Source: Bacteroides mediterraneensis
GTDB taxonomy: Bacteria; Bacteroidota; Bacteroidia; Bacteroidales; Bacteroidaceae
Assembly (NCBI RefSeq): GCF_016900355.1
Contig: NZ_JACJKA010000025.1
Coordinates: 1 to 55,824, forward strand
Length of the DNA stretch: 55,824 bases
Direction: 5' to 3'
Below are positions 8,959-17,369 of this stretch, piece by piece (the stretch's first letter is position 1; each line of letters opens with the position of its first letter). The notes under the pieces were generated by a model. That model ran no database searches, was not told the origin of the DNA, and saw only the letters and a program-made list of their open reading frames with translations. The translations under genes and the position numbers were made by a program.

Positions 8959-9258
8959 TTAGAGGGTATAGTCCACGCAGGCCCGGTTTTCCTTGGCCTC
9001 TTTCAGAATACCCGCTGCAGCCACGTGGGCCGGATGGATAGAATAGGCTTTTACGTCGTCGAGGGTGTCGAAACTGCTGTCCAGGCAGATGTCCCATGTC
9101 TCTGCCGGGTTTTCGTTCAGTCCCACATGGATGTCGCGGATAAAAGAAATGGTAGCCGGAAGGGCTTCAATAGCATCCTTGAAACGGTACATGATGTCGG
9201 TTTTCTCTGCCGGAGCAAGAGATTCTTTCAGTTTGAATAGAACAATGTGTTTGACCAT
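8959..9258 (-). CDS. Dabb-family (stress-responsive A/B barrel) protein
   Basis: 99 residues. MVKHIVLFKLKE at the N-terminus with the conserved His, and SSFDTLDDVKAYSIHPAHV in the second half, are the hallmarks of the dimeric alpha/beta barrel (Dabb) fold. The biochemical role of bacterial members is mostly unknown. The intergenic region to udk has a minus-strand TATATTTG box but no well-placed -33. Probably one transcript with the thioesterase gene downstream. Confidence 0.85.
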   Translation of the reverse strand: MVKHIVLFKLKESLAPAEKTDIMYRFKDAIEALPATISFIRDIHVGLNENPAETWDICLDSSFDTLDDVKAYSIHPAHVAAAGILKEAKENRACVDYTL

Positions 9259-9259
9259 G

Positions 9260-9290
9260 TTTGTTTGTTTTTATGATTTTACTATTTTTG
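9260..9290 (+). promoter_or_regulatory. Promoter of udk (Bacteroides type)
   Basis: TTTG at 9260-9263, 19-bp spacer, TATTTTTG at 9283-9290. The udk ATG follows 38 bases after the -7 box. Confidence 0.65.
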
Positions 9291-9328
9291 TGTATTGCAA
9301 ATATAGAAATTAATTATTGAAACAAGTT

Positions 9329-9940
9329 ATGATTATTATTGGAATTGCAGGAGGAACAGGCTCCGGGAAAACAACTGTGGTGCGACGGATTGTAGAAAGT
9401 CTGTCGGAAAACGAAGTGGCAGTGCTTCCGCTCGACTCTTATTATAAGGATAGCAGCCATGTGCCGGTGGAAGAACGGCAGAACATCAACTTCGACCATC
9501 CCTCTGCCTTCGACTGGGACTTGCTCTCGAAGCATGTGGATATGCTGCGCCGGGGGGAAGCCATCGAACAGCCCGTGTATTCCTACCTGACTTGTACCCG
9601 CCAGAAAGAGACTATTCATGTGGAGCCGCGCAAGGTGGTCATCATCGAGGGAATTCTTGCCTTGAGCGACCGGCGTCTCTGCAAGCAGATGGACCTGCGC
9701 ATCTTTGTGGATGCCGACCCTGACGAACGTCTGATTCGCGTCATCCAGCGGGATGTGATTGAACGTGGCCGTACGGCGGAGGCCGTGATGGACCGTTATG
9801 TGCGGGTGCTGAAACCCATGTACCTGGAGTTCATCGAGCCGGCCAAGCGGATTGCCGACCTGATTATCCCGCAGGGAGGACATAACGAAAAAGCCATTGA
9901 GATTTTGAAAATGTATATCGAAAAAATTGTCGACCGATGA
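9329..9940 (+). CDS. udk: Uridine kinase
   Basis: 203 residues from the ATG at 9329; a TTG four codons earlier is less likely. It phosphorylates uridine and cytidine to UMP and CMP, the salvage step after cytidine deaminase. The Walker A motif GIAGGTGSGKTT is at residues 4-15. The lid and base-recognition segments LPLDSYYKD, NFDHPSAFDWDLL and IIEGILAL follow, with RVIQRDVIERGR in the C-terminal half. Its TGA overlaps the start of the MltF-type gene by 4 bp, so the two are probably coupled although the functions differ. Confidence 0.95.
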   Translation: MIIIGIAGGTGSGKTTVVRRIVESLSENEVAVLPLDSYYKDSSHVPVEERQNINFDHPSAFDWDLLSKHVDMLRRGEAIEQPVYSYLTCTRQKETIHVEPRKVVIIEGILALSDRRLCKQMDLRIFVDADPDERLIRVIQRDVIERGRTAEAVMDRYVRVLKPMYLEFIEPAKRIADLIIPQGGHNEKAIEILKMYIEKIVDR

Positions 9941-11310
9941 AAACCTGGATCGGATGTCTGGTAGGGGCGATGGTGCTGCTGCTCTTTTCCTGTCAGTCGG
10001 AGAAGAAGGCGGAGGAAGTGGCCGTTGACTTGCCGCAGATACTGGAGAAGAAAGAGCTGGTGGTACTCACGGTCAACAGTTCCGTGTCGTACTTTAATTA
10101 TCGCGGCGAGCCCATGGGATTCCAGTACGAACTGGCCCAGCAGTTTGCCAAGTCGCTCGGCGTGACCCTGAAGGTGAAGGTGGTGAAAGACGAAGAAGGG
10201 CTGGTGGACAGTCTGCTCAGTGGGGCAGGCGACCTGGTGGCCTATAACCTCATCATGACCAACGCCCTGAAAGACAGTCTGATTTATTGCGGGGAGGAAG
10301 ACATCACCCGCCAGGTCATCGTGCAACGGCGCGGAAAGGAAGCCCTGAAGGACGTGACGGAACTGGTGGGGAAGAAGGTCTATGTCAATTCCGGAAAATA
10401 CCGCACCCGGCTGGAGAACCTGAACCGGGAGTTAGGAGGTGGCATCGACATCTGTGAGGTCTCCTCCGACAGTGTCTCGTCGGAAGACCTGATTACGTGG
10501 GTGGCGGAGGGCCGTATCGACTATACGGTGGCCACCGACGAAATCGCCAAAATCAACCGAACTTATTATCCGGTGCTGGACATCAAGCTGGCCATCAGCT
10601 TTGACCAGCGTTCATCGTGGGCCGTGCGCAAGACCTCGCCCCAGCTGGCCGCCGCGGCTGATAAGTGGCACCGTGAGAACATCAATTCACCGGAGTTCCG
10701 AGCCAGTGCCCGCCGTTATTTCGAACTGGCCAAGCGTCCTTCGCACGGGTCCATCCTTTCCGTAAAAGATGGCAAGATTTCCCATTACGATGCACTGTTT
10801 CGACGCTATTCCAAGGAAATCGGGTGGGACTGGCGACTGCTGGCCTCCTTGGCCTATACGGAATCGAACTTCAATCCGAATGTCATCTCTTGGGCCGGTG
10901 CCAGGGGGTTGATGCAGCTGATGCCTGCTACGGCTCGTGCCATGGGGGTGCCGCCCGGTAAGGAGCAGGACCCGGAAGAGAGCATCAAGGCCGCGGTGAG
11001 ATACATCGCTCAAATGCAGCGCACGTTCAGCAAAGTAACCGACAAGGAGGAGCAGGAAAAGTTCATCCTGGCCGCCTACAACTGCGGAATAGGCCATGTG
11101 ACCGATGCTATGGCCCTGGCCGAGAAGTATGGGCGCAACCGTTACCTGTGGGAACACCACGTGGCCCATTATATGCTGCTTAAGAGCAACAAGGAATACT
11201 ATCAGGACCCTGTCTGCAAGAATGGTTATCTCCGCGGCAGTGATACTTATGAGTTCGTGCGGGAGATTCTGGCGCGGACGGAGCTTTACAAACGGAAAAT
11301 CAAGAAATAG
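9937..11310 (+). CDS. MltF-type membrane-bound lytic transglycosylase
   Basis: 457 residues. A lipoprotein signal peptide ends in LFSC (Cys19). Residues about 35-265 form a periplasmic solute-binding (SBP type 3) domain, with 'ELVVLTVNSSVSYFNYRGEPMGFQYELA' at its start. Residues about 275-440 are a family 1 lytic transglycosylase (SLT) domain with the catalytic Glu in LAYTESNFNP, then GARGLMQLMPATA and AAYNCGIGHV. MltF cleaves peptidoglycan between MurNAc and GlcNAc to form 1,6-anhydro ends, and the SBP domain senses muropeptides. Starts inside the udk stop. Convergent with the next gene after a 19-bp gap. Confidence 0.9.
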   Translation: MKTWIGCLVGAMVLLLFSCQSEKKAEEVAVDLPQILEKKELVVLTVNSSVSYFNYRGEPMGFQYELAQQFAKSLGVTLKVKVVKDEEGLVDSLLSGAGDLVAYNLIMTNALKDSLIYCGEEDITRQVIVQRRGKEALKDVTELVGKKVYVNSGKYRTRLENLNRELGGGIDICEVSSDSVSSEDLITWVAEGRIDYTVATDEIAKINRTYYPVLDIKLAISFDQRSSWAVRKTSPQLAAAADKWHRENINSPEFRASARRYFELAKRPSHGSILSVKDGKISHYDALFRRYSKEIGWDWRLLASLAYTESNFNPNVISWAGARGLMQLMPATARAMGVPPGKEQDPEESIKAAVRYIAQMQRTFSKVTDKEEQEKFILAAYNCGIGHVTDAMALAEKYGRNRYLWEHHVAHYMLLKSNKEYYQDPVCKNGYLRGSDTYEFVREILARTELYKRKIKK

Positions 11311-11329
11311 GAGGCTCTGCGTGAAAGTA

Positions 11330-11854
11330 TTATATGGCTTGAGCGTTTTCTGCTTTTGAGTCTTTGGGGGGTATGCTGAATCCAATCGGTTTTTTCCCTT
11401 CGTTTTCTTGTATTTTATCAATGGTTATTTCCAGCATGGCATCTACCGTTGATTTCAGGTCCGTGAAATATGTATAGAATAGAGTCAGCAACATATCTTT
11501 GTTGGTGAAATAGAAATGGGTATCTACCGTTACCTGATCATTGAAACACTTCACAACGGCATGTCTGATTTCGTCTGTATTTACTTTGTCTGCAATGAAA
11601 GTCTTTTGTGAGAGATTCAGTTTCTGATAATCTTCGTCTGCAAGTTGGAAATCAATGTAGCAGCAGGGGTATTCCTCGTTCAATCTGAACTCAACGGAAT
11701 ATTTGTAGTCTTCATAAGTGAATTGGATGTTTCCTTCTACTATTTCATTTTGAATACCTTCATCCGTGAGATACGAAACAATGGTTGTACGGATTTTTTT
11801 AATGTTGTGTTTGAATTGGAATTTTTTCCAAACAGATAAGATGGCTTTATTCAT
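11330..11854 (-). CDS. Hypothetical protein, last gene of the zinc-ribbon run
   Basis: 174 residues, no signal peptide or membrane segment. I do not recognise the family with certainty. The alternating pattern (helix 10-32, strands around 38-68, helix 84-110, strand, helix 120-150) resembles the YbjN/type III chaperone-like fold: 'IRTTIVSYLTDEGIQNEIVE' followed by strand-like 'CCYIDFQLAD'. This is only a resemblance. It follows the membrane-protein gene after 205 bp that contain an inverted repeat (GAATCGTA/TACGATTC near 11946-11978), so it may have its own transcript. Rare codons and A/T content are unlike the housekeeping genes around it. Confidence 0.6.
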   Translation of the reverse strand: MNKAILSVWKKFQFKHNIKKIRTTIVSYLTDEGIQNEIVEGNIQFTYEDYKYSVEFRLNEEYPCCYIDFQLADEDYQKLNLSQKTFIADKVNTDEIRHAVVKCFNDQVTVDTHFYFTNKDMLLTLFYTYFTDLKSTVDAMLEITIDKIQENEGKKPIGFSIPPKDSKAENAQAI

Positions 11855-12059
11855 AGTGCATTTATTTAAATGTTCTTTTTGTAAATATCGTATTTATGGA
11901 AGAATATGTAGAAGCTTGTTTTAGATAAAATGAAGAGGAAAGGTGAATCGTATCAAATAAGCTGTTTTTGGTACGATTCTTCCTTTCCATTTTCATAGTG
12001 ATAGAGTGAACGATGCGTTCATAATTCTTCTGATAGAATCTATCTCCTGGTGGATAGGC

Positions 12060-12572
12060 TTATCCGGCAGAAATGATTTTTCCTAAGATTTTGAGAATGA
12101 GGTTGACCTTTTTGACTTTTTTGGTCTCTTGATCTTGTTCGTCAATATTTTGTTGAGTGGTATATTGGAGGTTTGAAAATTCATGGAGTGACATTTTTTT
12201 ATATCTTTTAATGGCATTCCAACGGTCGAAGAACCCAATCGATACAGGAATACCTATCAAGACACCGAGTGTTCTTAGAATGTAGGACCACCAGGCAGAG
12301 GTTGTCAGGACTTCCCGTGTTCCCTTCTGTGTACCGAAAAGCCAATATTCATATTCTTCCGTTTCGTACATGGGATAACAGACCGATAGCAGATAGCCTC
12401 CTACAAAGAGCAAGATGGCGAATATCAGCCATCCCCGGTAAATGGCACAGGCATGCCGGTGCTTTTCCAACAATTCTTTTTGAGACAAATTGACAATTTG
12501 TTCCTGCTTGTGTCTGATGTATGTGGTGGATATGACTAATACAACAATAATGAGAATTAATAATGTGAACAT
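12060..12572 (-). CDS. Hypothetical membrane protein
   Basis: 170 residues. Three or four predicted membrane segments: residues 2-18 (LLILIIVVLVISTTYI), 46-66 (GWLIFAILLFVGGYLLSV) and about 97-115 (YILRTLGVLIGIPVSIGF). A charged C-terminal tail (about 120-170) is probably cytoplasmic. It is not recognised as a known family. It lies 10 bp after the 680-residue zinc-ribbon protein on the same strand, so they very likely share a transcript and perhaps act together at the membrane. Confidence 0.7.
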   Translation of the reverse strand: MFTLLILIIVVLVISTTYIRHKQEQIVNLSQKELLEKHRHACAIYRGWLIFAILLFVGGYLLSVCYPMYETEEYEYWLFGTQKGTREVLTTSAWWSYILRTLGVLIGIPVSIGFFDRWNAIKRYKKMSLHEFSNLQYTTQQNIDEQDQETKKVKKVNLILKILGKIISAG

Positions 12573-12582
12573 TGTTTTTTAA

Positions 12583-14625
12583 TTATAAGTGGATGATTTT
12601 TTCTATTTCTTTGGCCCGTTCGTCCGAAATGTGAAGTTGTGCTTTCAGCTTGTCCAGCAACCGTCGTTCACTGGCTGTGATTTCATTCCCTTCTTCCAAA
12701 CATAGTTTATATTCCTCCCAGTATTCCTTTTCGTCTTCAGTGAGTGAAGGCTTTAAACTATTCTCCAGTTCTTGTGCACGCGTGTCGGAAATACCTAAAT
12801 GTTTGCGCAGCCTTTCCAATAATCTTCGTTCTCCGGGAGAAATTTCTTTATTTTCCGTTAGGCACATCTGTAGCTCATTCAGGTATTCTTCTTCTTCGTG
12901 GGTGTAGGAGGTAGCAGGTGAGGCCTGTGAGGCAGGCTGTCCCAGTTCATTGAGTGAAGCAAAGTGTACGTGGATGGCCAGTACGGCATTTTCCTGCACT
13001 TCGAACTTTTCTTCTAATTTCTTGTTCCATTGTCCGTTGACGGTCAGTAACAAGTTCTTGAACTCACCTTCTATGGAGCTTAATTCCGACCCTTCCAGTA
13101 CCCGGCTTTTTCGAGTCTCAATTCTTTCTTCGTGTTGTTGCAGACTGCCTTGCAGGCGCTGTTCGTATAAGCGTTGCCAGGACGGTTCATTAGGATACCA
13201 TACCAAGTTTTCGGGTAAATGTGGCTTTGCTGTAGGCAGAAATGTTTGGTGGAGGTTGATTGACTGGCTGATTTCATCAATCAAATGTTGGTTTTGATTG
13301 CGATTGGCTTTACCGGAAGCAGAAGCCACTCTATAATTGACTTCTCCTGTAACCTGTTGCTCCGAGTTGGTATTTCGGTCACTGGAAGAAGTGTTCAAAC
13401 ACTCGATGTGGATTTCTTTTGCTCCCAAACATTGCACTAGTTGGCAGAATTCGCGTACTTTATCTTCTATCAGCTCCAGTTCGTAATTTTCGAACGGTAG
13501 GTATTTTTGTTTGATGTATGGATGTCCTACATATAACTGATAGGCCACAGGATGTCCGATGGGGAAGTCAATACCTGATTGAGCCAGTTCTTTAATCTGG
13601 ATGACACTTAAATAGTTCTGCCGTAAATCCGTATAGTCATTGACGGGTAATAATACCTTTCTTTGGTTGTACGGTTGTTCCAGATAGGAGGATACATATT
13701 GGGAATCATAGCTTTTGAAGTCTGTCACTGCACTCTTTTTGATGAATACATCAGTGGTAGGGTATTGTAAGTCGTCTGCGGCTCCTTGGCTTACATATAA
13801 AGCCAGTTTTCGGGCCTCTGTGCAGTTTCCCTGTTTCTCATACACATTATATTTCATTGTTTGTAGCAGATATTCTATGGGACTGCCAGGTTCACAATGT
13901 TTCAGTCCTTCCTCACATAGGGTGAGGGCTTTTTCATATTCCTCTCGTAGGAAATATTCTTTTGCGGCCGCAGTATAAAATATTTCCAGTCCATCTTGGT
14001 CTTTGCACGACAAGGCGAACTGCAAAGCTTCGTCTGCTTTGCCTTCCTGTATGAGTTGGTCGTAGTGGTTGGCCGCCGTGTCAAACGGATCGGCTTCCGG
14101 TTCTACGCATTGTGCCATTTGGGTAAATAATCTGGCGAGAGAACTGCCAATACGGCGTGCTTTCTCATTGTCCTCATTTTTCATGAAATAAGAGATGTGT
14201 ATCGGACAATAATCTGTTTCATCTCCGTATCCCCAGAAATATAAAACCAGGTCCTTGTATTCTACCCGTTGTATTGCACTCCAAGGGAGGATTATCTTTT
14301 CGGTAGGCTTGTCATTATCAGGAATGCAGCAGATGCCCTCGTCGGTCAGTACCAGTCCTTGGTCTCTTGAATTCCAAAAAGAAGTGTCTCTGATGAATAG
14401 GATTTTTTCATTGTAGCCGATGCCGAAATTCAGTCGCATATTGCTTTTTATATCTTCTGGTATCGGGGATATGCAACAATCGCTTTGGTTCAGTTCATTA
14501 CCCCACAAGTATTTGCTGTTTTTGAAGAGGTTGATGATTGATGTGCCTGAGGAAACTTTTGTGCCGCAGTTGGGACAAACCTTAGCTCCTTGATTGAGTT
14601 CTTTACCACACTTTTTACAAAACAT
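12583..14625 (-). CDS. Large zinc-ribbon protein with PH-like, TPR-like and TerB-like regions
   Basis: 680 residues with no signal peptide. An N-terminal zinc ribbon holds Cys3, Cys6, Cys17 and Cys20 (CKKCGKE...CPNC). Residues about 60-165 look like a PH-like domain (GLVLTDEGICCIP, ILPWSAIQRVEYKD). Residues about 185-285 are helical and TPR-like. The middle (290-560) is unrecognised, with a proline-rich, charged stretch. The C-terminus carries a duplicated 42-residue helical unit (about 580-621 and 634-675; 22 of 42 identical; core EIS..ERRLL..L...L.IS..RA.E.E) that recalls TerB-like domains. The function is unknown; it looks like a scaffold or stress adaptor. Flanked 10 bp downstream by a membrane protein and 15 bp upstream by the TM2/zinc-ribbon gene. 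Confidence 0.75.
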   Translation of the reverse strand: MFCKKCGKELNQGAKVCPNCGTKVSSGTSIINLFKNSKYLWGNELNQSDCCISPIPEDIKSNMRLNFGIGYNEKILFIRDTSFWNSRDQGLVLTDEGICCIPDNDKPTEKIILPWSAIQRVEYKDLVLYFWGYGDETDYCPIHISYFMKNEDNEKARRIGSSLARLFTQMAQCVEPEADPFDTAANHYDQLIQEGKADEALQFALSCKDQDGLEIFYTAAAKEYFLREEYEKALTLCEEGLKHCEPGSPIEYLLQTMKYNVYEKQGNCTEARKLALYVSQGAADDLQYPTTDVFIKKSAVTDFKSYDSQYVSSYLEQPYNQRKVLLPVNDYTDLRQNYLSVIQIKELAQSGIDFPIGHPVAYQLYVGHPYIKQKYLPFENYELELIEDKVREFCQLVQCLGAKEIHIECLNTSSSDRNTNSEQQVTGEVNYRVASASGKANRNQNQHLIDEISQSINLHQTFLPTAKPHLPENLVWYPNEPSWQRLYEQRLQGSLQQHEERIETRKSRVLEGSELSSIEGEFKNLLLTVNGQWNKKLEEKFEVQENAVLAIHVHFASLNELGQPASQASPATSYTHEEEEYLNELQMCLTENKEISPGERRLLERLRKHLGISDTRAQELENSLKPSLTEDEKEYWEEYKLCLEEGNEITASERRLLDKLKAQLHISDERAKEIEKIIHL

Positions 14626-14640
14626 AGTTGTACCTTTTAG

Positions 14641-15009
14641 TTATAATTTTTGTCCGCATGATTCACAGAAGTTGCTGCCTGCTTCGTTGATATGTCCACA
14701 TTGGGGGCAAACAATATCCGTATCGGTTGTATCGGATAAGCGGGGAGTCGAACTTGTATTTATAGGGGGATTGAAGCTGATGTAGCTGTCTGGACGACTG
14801 GTTTTAATTCTGCAATTGTATTTTCTATTGAAATCCTCTTCTCCATTCACCAAATAGAAGATTCCTTCAATGAGGGCAATGATGCTGGGAATATAGGTCC
14901 AGCAAAAGAGAAGGTAAATAATGCCTATCCATTTTCCTAAATAGAATTTGTGTGCTCCCAGTCCTCCTAAAAAGAAGGCTAACGCAGCAGCTATATATCG
15001 ATTTTTCAT
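14641..15009 (-). CDS. TM2-domain protein with C-terminal zinc ribbon
   Basis: 122 residues. Residues 1-58 are a TM2 domain: two membrane helices around 'FFLGGLGAHKFYLGKWIGI', where the GGLGxHxFYLG motif is diagnostic. A linker of about 40 polar residues follows, then a zinc ribbon with Cys101, Cys104, Cys115 and Cys118 (CPQCGH...CESCG). It probably sits in the inner membrane with the ribbon in the cytoplasm. The shared ribbon type suggests contact with the 680-residue protein encoded 15 bp downstream, but this is inference. Confidence 0.8.
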   Translation of the reverse strand: MKNRYIAAALAFFLGGLGAHKFYLGKWIGIIYLLFCWTYIPSIIALIEGIFYLVNGEEDFNRKYNCRIKTSRPDSYISFNPPINTSSTPRLSDTTDTDIVCPQCGHINEAGSNFCESCGQKL

Positions 15010-15077
15010 GTTTGTAGAATTTAGTGGTTGAAAAAAGGATGGAGAATTTAGAAATTAAATTCTCCATTGGGGTGATT

Positions 15078-15299
15078 TTAGCCTATTTTTTGAACATCTA
15101 AGTCATTCATGTTCAACGCACCGGCTCTTTTGATGTCTACTCCGTAAATACGATAGAAAGCATCGACTACGATTTGCCCTCCATTGGTCGTGACGGGATT
15201 ACTGAATGAATTACTTGGAATTTCTACATACATTCCCGGTTCAAGACGGATACCATTGGTGTTTTTCATCCTTTTTACGGTAATTCTAAATAACGGCAT
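15078..15299 (-). CDS. Small conserved protein (DUF6140-like)
   Basis: 73 residues starting MPLFRITVKRMKN. It is compact with basic and strand-rich character ('GIRLEPGMYVEIPSNSFSNP', 'VDAFYRIYGVDIKRAGALN'). It resembles the small Bacteroidales family I know as DUF6140, whose function is unknown; the match is from memory only. A real Shine-Dalgarno AAGGAG (minus strand, 15312-15307) lies 7 bases before the ATG, unusual in Bacteroides. Just upstream of it is the pseudoknot-like fold at 15315-15373. It is the first gene of the minus-strand zinc-ribbon run. Confidence 0.75.
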   Translation of the reverse strand: MPLFRITVKRMKNTNGIRLEPGMYVEIPSNSFSNPVTTNGGQIVVDAFYRIYGVDIKRAGALNMNDLDVQKIG

Positions 15300-15314
15300 A
15301 GCTATTCTCCTTAT

Positions 15315-15373
15315 ACGCCTATAAGTCCTCAGAATTCAGCATTAGATTTGACATAATAAAGGCGTGAGGACTT
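15315..15373 (-). promoter_or_regulatory. Possible H-type pseudoknot in the leader of the zinc-ribbon operon
   Basis: Read on the minus strand: stem 1 AAGTCCTCA (15373-15365) pairs with TGAGGACTT (15331-15323), 9 bp. Stem 2 CGCCT (15364-15360), directly after the first arm, pairs with AGGCG (15320-15316), two bases after the second arm of stem 1. The order S1-S2-S1'-S2' is that of an H-type pseudoknot with stems able to stack. S2' ends three bases before the Shine-Dalgarno of the 73-residue gene, so the fold could control translation. The structure is read by eye and not tested. Confidence 0.45.
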
Positions 15374-15761
15374 GTCTGCTATTCACCGAAAAACAGGCAT
15401 CGCCAAACGCCTCACTCAAGATGAACAAGAAACAGTACTCCCACGCCGTTTTGGTATGTAGATACAGCATTGGCTGTACACACATATACAAACAGATGAG
15501 CGTCATGTCCTTTTTATCCCTTGAGTGGTTGAAATTGGCGATTTCGTTTTTCAGGATAAGCGGAAAAAACGCTTTCACTCTGTCAGGCCATTTCTCCAGT
15601 CTGACATTGCAAATATACATTTTTAACCCGAACATGACGCTCTTGTGGAGGAGTTTTTTTACCTTTACTTATTCTTTACTGCAAAAATAAGGTTGTCTTT
15701 TATATGGGACCAAGAATTGGTGTACACTTTTTGGACCTGCCAATAAAAAGTACCAGAAACC
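15374..15761. other. Non-coding gap between divergent transcription units
   Basis: About 460 bases separate the divergent genes at 15299 and 15762. Open frames of about 100 codons exist on both strands (15342-15635 minus, 15364-15690 plus), but neither resembles a known protein, so no gene is called. A minus-strand TATTTTTG box (forward 15680-15687) with a TTGG 20 bp upstream could be the operon promoter. It would give a leader of more than 350 bases that ends in the pseudoknot-like fold. Confidence 0.4.
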
Positions 15762-17189
15762 ATGAAAAATGATACTGCGATGAGTGAAAAACTGGAAATA
15801 CTGCAATGTCTGATTGAAAATCGGATGTTTGCTTCTTCTTCCTCGGCGTTGGCTCAGGAGTTGGGATACAAGGGTAAGATGACCTTTTATAGAATAATGA
15901 AAGGAGAAATCTCCGAAAAAACGGTCGAGGAGGTATGGGAACGATTAAAGACGGTTTATTACTTGGAGGACGATGATCTTTATGCTATAACTCGAATTTG
16001 CTATGCGGCAAAGGAATTTTATGAGGCGGTTCTCCCAGAAATGAATATCCGGCATCCGGAGTGGGTAGAGAATGTGATAATGTCTTTAGTGGAAGACACG
16101 TATGATTATCACTCGGAGGCTTTTAAGAAAGAGGTGGTGCCGGTATTGAAAGAGTGGAAGCAGGAGGAACCGAATTTGTTCTGGGGAATGGCTGTCTTGT
16201 TTTATATCCGTGCAAAGAAAATCGAACCCTATCAGAAGGAGGCTTGTACAATCAGACGGCGCTTACTTCATGAGCTGGATGAGATTTTGTATGCATTGTA
16301 TCCAGAGAATCTGCAGGCTCATCAGGCCGCACAAAACGTGATGGAGACTCCTCATTCTTCCTTTTCTGTCTGGCGCTTGTTGTTCGATGCCATTCTGTTG
16401 TTCCGATATTATACGGAAACAGATTTTATCCGAAAAGTGGCTAAGAGTGCAGTATTGTTCGACTGGCCTGCCCGTAGTTACTGGATTGCGCCAGGGGCAA
16501 ATTATCAGGAGGGAGAGACTGTCTGGTTGCTGGTGGAGAATGATTTTCAGACCGATGCATATGGATTATATGTTGTGCTTCGGTTGACAGTGGGGAAAAC
16601 GATTGACGCTTTTCATGTGGATGAGGTCTGTCTTTTCCAGTTTTTAACGGCCGATAATGAGTCCGATGGCTCCATTCTGTCTGTTGCTCGGATGAGCAAT
16701 GGGCAGAAAGATTCTTGTTACTACGTTTATCGTTATGAAGAAGAGAAAAGAATGTTGTATTTCTCTGTCGTGCCGGAATATGGTAATAAGTACGGACTGC
16801 CTGAGGTTTTGCAGCGGGTTGACCTGCAGTCTCCAGACGGAAAAGATGAAAAGGTGTGGAGTCGGATTATGGGAAAGTTCGACCAAGAAGGAAATGGCAG
16901 AAAGATTTATCAGAAAGCTTTGGAGGATTGGTTGGGGATTGTTGATCTGTCGGCCAAATATAGTATAAAAAATGTGATACTTGACCGCACTTTTTTCTCC
17001 TTGGTTTTGGAGAGTGCAGGAGCTACACATACGTATCGGTTATCGGTTTCACGGTATGCGTTCTTATCTGGCATCCATCCCTCGTCTCGTATTATGATTA
17101 CCAAACATCGGGAAGATGAGGCCATTTATGTGGAATGGCCTTTGCTGGGCTATGCTGTTCGGTTAGCAGAATTTACACAAGTGGATTGA
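15762..17189 (+). CDS. Hypothetical protein with N-terminal HTH-like region
   Basis: 475 residues, cytoplasmic. Residues about 8-60 read like a helix-turn-helix segment ('SSSALAQELGYKGKMTFYRIMKGEISEKTVEEVWERL'), so it may bind DNA. The rest is unrecognised. Residues 75-220 are mostly helical; residues 235-475 are strand-rich with many Trp and Tyr residues ('DWPARSYWIAPGANYQEGET', 'VEWPLLGYAVRLAEF'), suggesting a beta-rich sensor or binding domain. It is transcribed away from the zinc-ribbon run and could regulate it. A start at 15780 is also possible. No partner lies downstream before ileS. Confidence 0.65.
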   Translation: MKNDTAMSEKLEILQCLIENRMFASSSSALAQELGYKGKMTFYRIMKGEISEKTVEEVWERLKTVYYLEDDDLYAITRICYAAKEFYEAVLPEMNIRHPEWVENVIMSLVEDTYDYHSEAFKKEVVPVLKEWKQEEPNLFWGMAVLFYIRAKKIEPYQKEACTIRRRLLHELDEILYALYPENLQAHQAAQNVMETPHSSFSVWRLLFDAILLFRYYTETDFIRKVAKSAVLFDWPARSYWIAPGANYQEGETVWLLVENDFQTDAYGLYVVLRLTVGKTIDAFHVDEVCLFQFLTADNESDGSILSVARMSNGQKDSCYYVYRYEEEKRMLYFSVVPEYGNKYGLPEVLQRVDLQSPDGKDEKVWSRIMGKFDQEGNGRKIYQKALEDWLGIVDLSAKYSIKNVILDRTFFSLVLESAGATHTYRLSVSRYAFLSGIHPSSRIMITKHREDEAIYVEWPLLGYAVRLAEFTQVD

Positions 17190-17369
17190 AGATTGTGGAA
17201 GGAAATGTTATATGTGCTGAGATCTTCGATTTTTTTATGTATGCTAGCCCTTCATCGTTTTTCCGCCGATTTCTTTTATATAACTTTTTTTTCTTATAAA
17301 TTTGCAGCCTAAATTTGGGAGGGTTCTCCCTGATAAACTAGATAATAGATAAAAAATCACATAATTATT

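Noticed and set aside
15342..15690. Reading frames of about 100 codons on both strands in the gap before the HTH-like gene
   Set aside because: Overlapping frames on opposite strands with no recognisable protein features. The minus frame ends inside the pseudoknot loop, so translation as a leader remains possible, but it cannot be supported.
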